From Alphaproteobacteria bacterium (GTDB lineage Bacteria > Pseudomonadota > Alphaproteobacteria > Caulobacterales > Parvularculaceae), in the NCBI GenBank assembly GCA_030428745.1, contig JAUIEG010000150.1, positions 1-6,662 of the forward strand: 6,662 nucleotides of DNA. Reading direction: 5' to 3'. The translations under genes and the position numbers were made by a program. A model generated the notes under the pieces. It searched no databases. It was not told where the DNA came from and saw only the letters and a program-made list of their open reading frames with translations. Below are positions 5,910 to 6,662 of the stretch, piece after piece (positions within the stretch are counted from its first letter, which is position 1; every line of letters starts with the position of its first letter).

Positions 5910-6662
5910 CGGCCCAATATCTCCCGTGAAATCACCAACCGCTGAATTTCCGATGTGCCGTCCCAAATCTCCGTCACGCGCGCTTCACGATACATACGCT
6001 CCACAAGCGCCCCTGAGCGGCACCCTTCAGCGCCGAAAATCTGTTGCGCTGCATGGGCGACGCGCGTTGCGGCTTCCGTCGCATAGAGCTTCGCGATTGC
6101 TGCTTCCTTCGGGATACGCCTGCCGGCGTCAAGCGCAGCGGCCGCAGATTGGATAATTGCGCGCGACGCCTCCAGCTCCACCGCCATATCTGCGACTTTG
6201 AACGCAATCGCCTGATGCTTGCCAATGGGCTGACCAAAGCTTTCCCTTGATAGCACGCGCTTGACTGCCGCCTCATAAGCCGCACGGGCAATCCCAAGCG
6301 CGTGGGCGGCCGTAATCAGCCGCACGAAATCTAAGCTGTGCATCATCTGCGAAAAGCCGCGTCCTTCCTCGCCGAGGAGTGCGTCTTGCGGCAGGCGCGC
6401 ATTGTCCAGAACAAGATCGCCATGGATCGTGCCCCGCGCGCCGAGCTTGGAATAGGTGACGGGGACTGAGACGCCAGGCGTTCCTTTTTCGATCAAGAAA
6501 CTCGTCACGCCTTTTGCGCCAAGCGCCGGATCAGTTTTCACAGCGCAGACGATGACGCTGGCGCGCGCCGCATTACCAATCCAGACTTTCCTACCGTTGA
6601 GCAACCAACCATCGCCGTCACGTTCGGCAGTCGATTTGATGGCTGCTGCGTCCGAGCCGCAG
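5906..6662 (-). CDS. Acyl-CoA dehydrogenase, C-terminal part (5' end outside window)
   Basis: The last 251 residues of an FAD-dependent acyl-CoA dehydrogenase, roughly two thirds of a typical ~380-residue enzyme. The N-terminal helical domain lies beyond the right edge. The visible part begins in the middle beta domain at GSDAAAIKSTA, continues through WLLNGRKVWIGNAA (substrate/FAD region) and KLGARGTIHGDLVLDNARLP, then the C-terminal helical bundle with RESFGQPIGKHQAIAFKVAD and QQIFGAEGCRSG. It ends IWDGTSEIQRLVISREILGR. The enzyme would form a 2,3-double bond in an acyl-CoA, passing electrons to ETF. In most relatives the last motif is YEGTSEIQ, whose Glu is the catalytic base; here the codon at 5962-5960 is GAC (Asp). 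Its stop overlaps the SDR start, making it the most upstream visible gene of the operon. Any in-frame start codon inside this region is internal, because the domain is continuous to the edge. Confidence 0.93.
   Translation of the reverse strand, partial: CGSDAAAIKSTAERDGDGWLLNGRKVWIGNAARASVIVCAVKTDPALGAKGVTSFLIEKGTPGVSVPVTYSKLGARGTIHGDLVLDNARLPQDALLGEEGRGFSQMMHSLDFVRLITAAHALGIARAAYEAAVKRVLSRESFGQPIGKHQAIAFKVADMAVELEASRAIIQSAAAALDAGRRIPKEAAIAKLYATEAATRVAHAAQQIFGAEGCRSGALVERMYREARVTEIWDGTSEIQRLVISREILGR

Noticed and set aside
5910..5966. Longer start (ATG 5966) for the SDR
   Set aside because: The extra 19 residues are out-of-frame reading of the dehydrogenase C-terminal motif; the ATGA overlap at 5909 fits the pattern of the rest of the operon.
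5332..6156. Plus-strand open frames of about 100 codons opposite the SDR and dehydrogenase genes
   Set aside because: They overlap each other and sit antisense to conserved domains; none shows a family motif.
6602..6604. TTG at 6604 as the start of the acyl-CoA dehydrogenase
   Set aside because: The conserved domain continues unbroken upstream to the window edge (GSDAAAIKSTA region), so this TTG is an internal Leu codon.

Overview
The window reads as one compact catabolic gene cluster, entirely on the minus strand, from a bacterium with moderately high GC (impression only, not computed). The families present (an acyl-CoA dehydrogenase, an SDR of the dienoyl/enoyl-CoA reductase type, an AMP-forming acyl-CoA ligase, a CaiB/BaiF-type protein, two PaaI-type hotdog thioesterases and a PAPS-dependent sulfotransferase) are typical of lipid-, terpenoid- or steroid-degrading Alphaproteobacteria, and to a lesser degree Actinobacteria. 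An alphaproteobacterial origin is my best guess, but no marker gene in the window settles it.

In the direction of transcription (high to low coordinates) the layout is: the C-terminal part of an acyl-CoA dehydrogenase, cut by the window edge (6662-5906); an SDR oxidoreductase (5909-5025); an acyl-CoA synthetase (5025-3433); an alpha-methylacyl-CoA racemase-like family III CoA-transferase (3436-2378); a PaaI-type thioesterase (2351-1905); a second, divergent hotdog protein (1908-1468); a 121-nt gap; a sulfotransferase (1346-57); and the first 14 codons of a further gene starting at a GTG (42-1). Four of the first five junctions overlap (ATGA, TGATG, ATGA, ATGA) and the fifth is 26 nt. The first six genes are therefore almost certainly one translationally coupled operon whose promoter lies outside the window. 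The 121-nt gap before the sulfotransferase is the only place where an internal transcriptional boundary could sit.

A working model (inference) is that a carboxylic acid is activated to its CoA thioester by the ligase. The racemase-like protein sets the configuration of an alpha-methyl branch, which implies an isoprenoid, branched-chain or sterol-side-chain substrate. The acyl-CoA dehydrogenase introduces a double bond, and the SDR handles an enoyl- or dienoyl-CoA intermediate. The hotdog proteins release acid or free CoA. The sulfotransferase, if co-transcribed, would sulfate a hydroxyl on a substrate or product. No hydratase, 3-hydroxyacyl-CoA dehydrogenase or thiolase is seen here, so the pathway must be completed elsewhere.

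No RNA gene, mobile element, CRISPR array or convincing terminator was seen. The points most worth a second look are three enzymes with altered active-site signatures (Asp for Glu in the dehydrogenase, no YxxxK in the SDR, no HGG/Asp in the second hotdog protein), together with the association of a sulfotransferase with a racemase-containing acyl-CoA operon.
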